Positions 4,446-7,207 of a DNA stretch of 7,207 nucleotides are shown here, piece after piece. The translations under genes were made by a program, and so were the position numbers. How positions within the stretch are numbered: position 1 is the first letter of the stretch; each line of letters opens with the position of its first letter. The notes below the pieces were generated by a model. It searched no databases. It was not told the origin of the DNA and was given only the letters and a program-made list of their open reading frames with translations. This stretch comes from an uncultured Lachnobacterium sp. (lineage in GTDB: Bacteria > Bacillota > Clostridia > Lachnospirales > Lachnospiraceae), in assembly GCA_945971355.1 (NCBI GenBank), contig CAMFPD010000110.1:1-7207 (forward strand), read 5' to 3'.

Positions 4446-6587
4446 ATGAGTGAAAAAACAATGAATATGGCTAAGACTCTTGTAAGTCAGATGACGCTTG
4501 AAGAGAAAATGAGCCAGATGATATATGAGTCAGATGCTATTGAAAGATTGAATATACCAGAATACAACTGGTGGAATGAAGCCCTCCACGGAGTGGCAAG
4601 AGCAGGGGATGCAACAGTATTTCCTCAGGCAATCGGTCTTGCTGCCACATTTGATGAGGAGCTTGTAAATGAGATTGGTGATGTGGTTTCTACAGAGGGA
4701 AGAGCCAAAAATAATCAGTTCCAGAAAAGGGGAGATCATGGAATATACAAGGGACTTACTTATTGGGCTCCTAATGTGAATATATTCAGAGATCCGCGCT
4801 GGGGAAGAGGTCATGAGACCTACGGTGAGGACCCATATCTGACAGGAAAACTAGGTGTTGCATACATAAAAGGATTGCAGGGTGATAACAAAGATGATTT
4901 AAAGGCAGCAGCCTGTGCAAAGCACTTTGCAGTTCACTCAGGTCCAGAAGAAAAAAGACATTATTTTGATGCAAGAGTATCTGATCAGGATTTGTATGAC
5001 ACATATTTATATGCTTTCAAGAGATGTGTCTGCGATGGAGATGTGGAAGCTGTAATGGGGGCTTACAATAGAGTAAATGGTGAGCCTGCCTGTGGCAACA
5101 AGAGACTTCTCAAGGATATTTTAAGAGATGAATGGGGATTTAAGGGCCATGTAGTGTCTGATTGTTGGGCAATTTTAGATTTCCATGAGCACCACAAGGT
5201 TACAGATACTGTTGAGGAATCAGCGGCTATGGCAGTTAGAAACGGCTGTGACTTAAACTGTGGAACTGCCTTCAGACATTTGATGGAGGCATATAATCAG
5301 GGGTTGGTAACTGAGGAAGAAATCACATCGGCAGTTGAACGACTTATGGATGTGAGAATCAGACTTGGAATGTTAAAGGAGCATCCGTCGTCATATGAAG
5401 ATACTCCGTATGAACTTGTGGAATGCAAGGAGCATGTGAAGCTGTCTGTGGAGGCATCAAAAAGAAGCATGGTGCTTTTGAAAAATGATGGACTTCTTCC
5501 GCTTGATAAGAAAAAGGTTAAATCTATTGCAGTCATTGGACCTAATTCAAATTCACGAGCTGCATTAGTTGGAAATTACGAAGGTATTTCCTCACAATAT
5601 ATCACTCCATTGGAGGGAATACAGCAGTATGTGGGGGATGATGTCCGCGTGTATCATGCAGATGGAACTCATTTGTACAAGGACAGAATCCATGTGTTAG
5701 GAGAGGAGAGAGACAGCTTTGCAGAGGCTATCACAGCAGCGGAGCATTCTGATGTTGTAGTTATGTGTCTTGGACTTGATGCCACAATAGAGGGCGAAGA
5801 GGGGGATGCAGGCAACGAATATGCATCGGGAGATAAGCTTGGCCTCAGACTTCCAGGCTTACAGCAGGAGCTTTTGGAGGAAGTTGTCAAGGTTGGCAAA
5901 CCTGTTATTGTCGTTCTTTTAGCAGGAAGTGCAATGGATTTAAGCTGGGCACATAAGCACACTAATGCCATTATCGATGCATGGTATCCAGGTGCGAGAG
6001 GTGGAAAAGCAATTGCGGAGGCTATTTTCGGAGAGTACTCTCCAAATGGAAGACTTCCAGTTACCTTTTATGCATCTACAGATGACCTGCCTGATTTTGA
6101 TGATTACAGCATGGATAATCGTACATACAGGTACTTCAAGGGCACTCCTTTATATCCATTTGGATATGGATTGTCATATAACGAAATTTCTTATTCTGAT
6201 TCACAAATCAGTAAGGAAAAGGCATCAATTGGAGATGAGATAACGGTTAGGACAACGGTAAAGAATCAAGGCAAATATTCTGTGAAGGAAGCTGTTCAGG
6301 TTTATGTAAAGGATGTTGAGGCAAGCTGCAGAGTGCCTTTGTGGCAGCTTAAGGGAATCAAGGTGGTTGAACTTGCTCCAGGAGAAGAAAAGCAGGTTGA
6401 ACTAACACTCTCAAAAAGAGATTTTGCAATTATTGATGAAAATGGTAAATGTATTGTGGAACCAGGCGAATTTAAGGTGTCAATAGGAGGCCAGCAGCCG
6501 GATAAGAGAAGTGAAGAGCTTTACGGCAGAGGCGCAGATATATTTGATATAGAGCTTATGGGAGAAGTACAGGAAGTAGAGTATTAG
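4446..6587 (+). CDS. Glycoside hydrolase family 3, beta-xylosidase / beta-glucosidase type
   Basis: This is a 713-aa retaining exo-acting glycosidase with the three-part GH3 layout. The N-terminal TIM-barrel domain (about 12-310) has YNWWNEALHGVAR (40-52), FPQAIGLAATFD (59-70), WAPNVNIFRDPRWGRGHETYGEDP (split over 107-130), KHF (159-161) and the nucleophile motif VVSDCWAI (236-243, D239). The alpha/beta domain (about 340-540) has VLLKNDGLLPL (343-353) and LDATIEGEEGDA (444-455), where E449 or E451 is the likely acid/base, plus LPGLQQELL. A fibronectin-III-like domain fills the C-terminus (about 585-685), after YPFGYGLSY (570-578). The WWNEALHGVAR block resembles the plant and bacterial beta-xylosidase branch, so xylo-oligosaccharides are a good guess, but beta-glucosides or arabinosides cannot be excluded. 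There is no signal peptide, so it probably acts in the cytoplasm on imported oligosaccharides. A membrane protein gene follows 12 nt later. Confidence 0.93.
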   Translation: MSEKTMNMAKTLVSQMTLEEKMSQMIYESDAIERLNIPEYNWWNEALHGVARAGDATVFPQAIGLAATFDEELVNEIGDVVSTEGRAKNNQFQKRGDHGIYKGLTYWAPNVNIFRDPRWGRGHETYGEDPYLTGKLGVAYIKGLQGDNKDDLKAAACAKHFAVHSGPEEKRHYFDARVSDQDLYDTYLYAFKRCVCDGDVEAVMGAYNRVNGEPACGNKRLLKDILRDEWGFKGHVVSDCWAILDFHEHHKVTDTVEESAAMAVRNGCDLNCGTAFRHLMEAYNQGLVTEEEITSAVERLMDVRIRLGMLKEHPSSYEDTPYELVECKEHVKLSVEASKRSMVLLKNDGLLPLDKKKVKSIAVIGPNSNSRAALVGNYEGISSQYITPLEGIQQYVGDDVRVYHADGTHLYKDRIHVLGEERDSFAEAITAAEHSDVVVMCLGLDATIEGEEGDAGNEYASGDKLGLRLPGLQQELLEEVVKVGKPVIVVLLAGSAMDLSWAHKHTNAIIDAWYPGARGGKAIAEAIFGEYSPNGRLPVTFYASTDDLPDFDDYSMDNRTYRYFKGTPLYPFGYGLSYNEISYSDSQISKEKASIGDEITVRTTVKNQGKYSVKEAVQVYVKDVEASCRVPLWQLKGIKVVELAPGEEKQVELTLSKRDFAIIDENGKCIVEPGEFKVSIGGQQPDKRSEELYGRGADIFDIELMGEVQEVEY

Positions 6588-6599
6588 AAGAGGTGTCTT

Positions 6600-7207
6600 A
6601 TGGAATTATTCAGACCAGATAGTGAAGCGATGGAGTTTTTAGGAAAGGTAGCTGATTATATTATTTTGAATATAGTTTGTCTGCTGTTATGTATTCCTAT
6701 TGTGACCGCTGGACCTGCGATTTGCGCAAAATATTACGTATCAATGAAAATAGCAAGAGGCGAGGATGTCTATGTGATGAAGGGCTTTTTCAAGTCCTTT
6801 AGGGAGAATTTTAAGCAGGCATCAGTTATAGGAATTGTACTTGCCATAATTATTGGCATTTTGGCTTTGGATTGGTACAACGTAATATGGGGAACAAGCC
6901 AGGACATGGCTGGTTATATGAAGGCGATTCTTGTTATTATTACATATATAGTATGGTCTGTTTCATATTGCATTTTCCCTATTCTGGCCTATTACAATAT
7001 CAGTAGTTTTGAACTTGTAAAGGGAGCTGCCGTACTAAGCTTTTTGAATCTGCCTAAGTTTGTGCTGTTCTGCGTAGCAATAGTTATAGAATGGCTTGTT
7101 ATTGTATGGTATATCCAGTGGGGACTGGCAATATGGATACTGTTTTCGACAGTGCTGCTTTATCTGATGAGTAAGGAAATGAATAAGCAGGTAACTTTAA
7201 TGAAAGG
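6600..7207 (+). CDS. YesL-family (DUF624) membrane protein, 3' end outside the window
   Basis: An open frame from the ATG at 6600 runs to the window end without a stop, giving 202 full codons. YesL proteins are usually a little over 200 aa, so only a few residues are probably missing. The N-terminus MELFRPDSEAMEFLGKVADY, then a hydrophobic stretch ending in CIPIVTAGPAICAKYY (31-46), is typical of this family. About five membrane segments are visible, near residues 18-42, 74-91, 106-131, 153-170 and 172-190. GAGGTG (6590-6595) lies 4 nt before the start. It follows the GH3 stop by 12 nt, so the two are likely co-transcribed. Family members commonly sit beside glycoside hydrolases and sugar ABC transporter genes in Firmicutes, and their molecular function is not established. 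A role in oligosaccharide uptake or its control is inference. Confidence 0.85.
   Translation, partial: MELFRPDSEAMEFLGKVADYIILNIVCLLLCIPIVTAGPAICAKYYVSMKIARGEDVYVMKGFFKSFRENFKQASVIGIVLAIIIGILALDWYNVIWGTSQDMAGYMKAILVIITYIVWSVSYCIFPILAYYNISSFELVKGAAVLSFLNLPKFVLFCVAIVIEWLVIVWYIQWGLAIWILFSTVLLYLMSKEMNKQVTLMK

Noticed and set aside
441..5971. Many open frames of 60-116 codons on the minus strand across the fol and GH3 genes.
   Set aside because: All lie opposite strongly recognisable genes, lack family motifs and organised ribosome binding sites, and are the expected shadows of coding sequence.
5965..6243. A 92-codon + strand frame inside the GH3 gene.
   Set aside because: It is out of frame within the intact GH3 C-terminal half, which has continuous family motifs, and has no recognisable product.
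1..7207. Search for CRISPR arrays, tRNA/rRNA, transposase, integrase, toxin-antitoxin or defence genes.
   Set aside because: No repeat arrays, tRNA-like cloverleaf or mobile-element protein was seen. The content is metabolic, and apart from the HD protein's role I see no case for an undescribed system.

Overview
The window looks like a chromosomal segment of an anaerobic Gram-positive gut or rumen Clostridia, most likely a Lachnospiraceae member (Butyrivibrio/Roseburia-like). This rests on protein flavour, AT-rich spacers, strong GGAGG-type ribosome binding sites, a tetrahydrofolate (THF) riboswitch, and a GH3 enzyme paired with a YesL-type membrane protein. It is inference; no 16S or other marker gene is present. 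Everything recognisable is on the + strand.

Region 1 (about 1-4264) is a self-contained folate biosynthesis operon. It opens with a leader holding a THF riboswitch aptamer (about 3-116) and an intrinsic terminator (128-171). Five tightly packed genes follow: folC (193-1518), folE (1511-2065), an HD-domain phosphohydrolase (2062-2544), folP (2557-3363) and a folB-folK fusion (3375-4190). Neighbours overlap by 8 and 4 nt or are separated by only 11-12 nt, so they should be one transcript with translational coupling. The operon ends at a 20-bp perfect hairpin (4212-4257) followed by T residues.

The enzymes cover GTP to 7,8-dihydroneopterin triphosphate (FolE), aldol cleavage (FolB), pyrophosphorylation (FolK), joining to p-aminobenzoate (FolP), and glutamate addition (FolC). 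The only biochemical gap inside the cluster is removal of phosphates from dihydroneopterin triphosphate, done elsewhere by the Nudix enzymes NudB/FolQ. The HD protein sits where such an enzyme would be expected and is the main novelty candidate. Dihydrofolate reductase and the pABA synthesis genes are not in the window.

Region 2 (4265-4445) is an AT-rich spacer with weak promoter-like elements and no convincing gene.

Region 3 (4446-7207) is a carbohydrate-use locus. A 713-aa glycoside hydrolase family 3 enzyme without a signal peptide (beta-xylosidase/beta-glucosidase type) is followed 12 nt later by a DUF624/YesL-family membrane protein cut by the window end. Arginine codon use differs sharply from folC (AGA 25 of 33 versus 3 of 16 by hand count), suggesting different expression or history for the two regions. 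I found no mobile element, CRISPR array, tRNA or rRNA.
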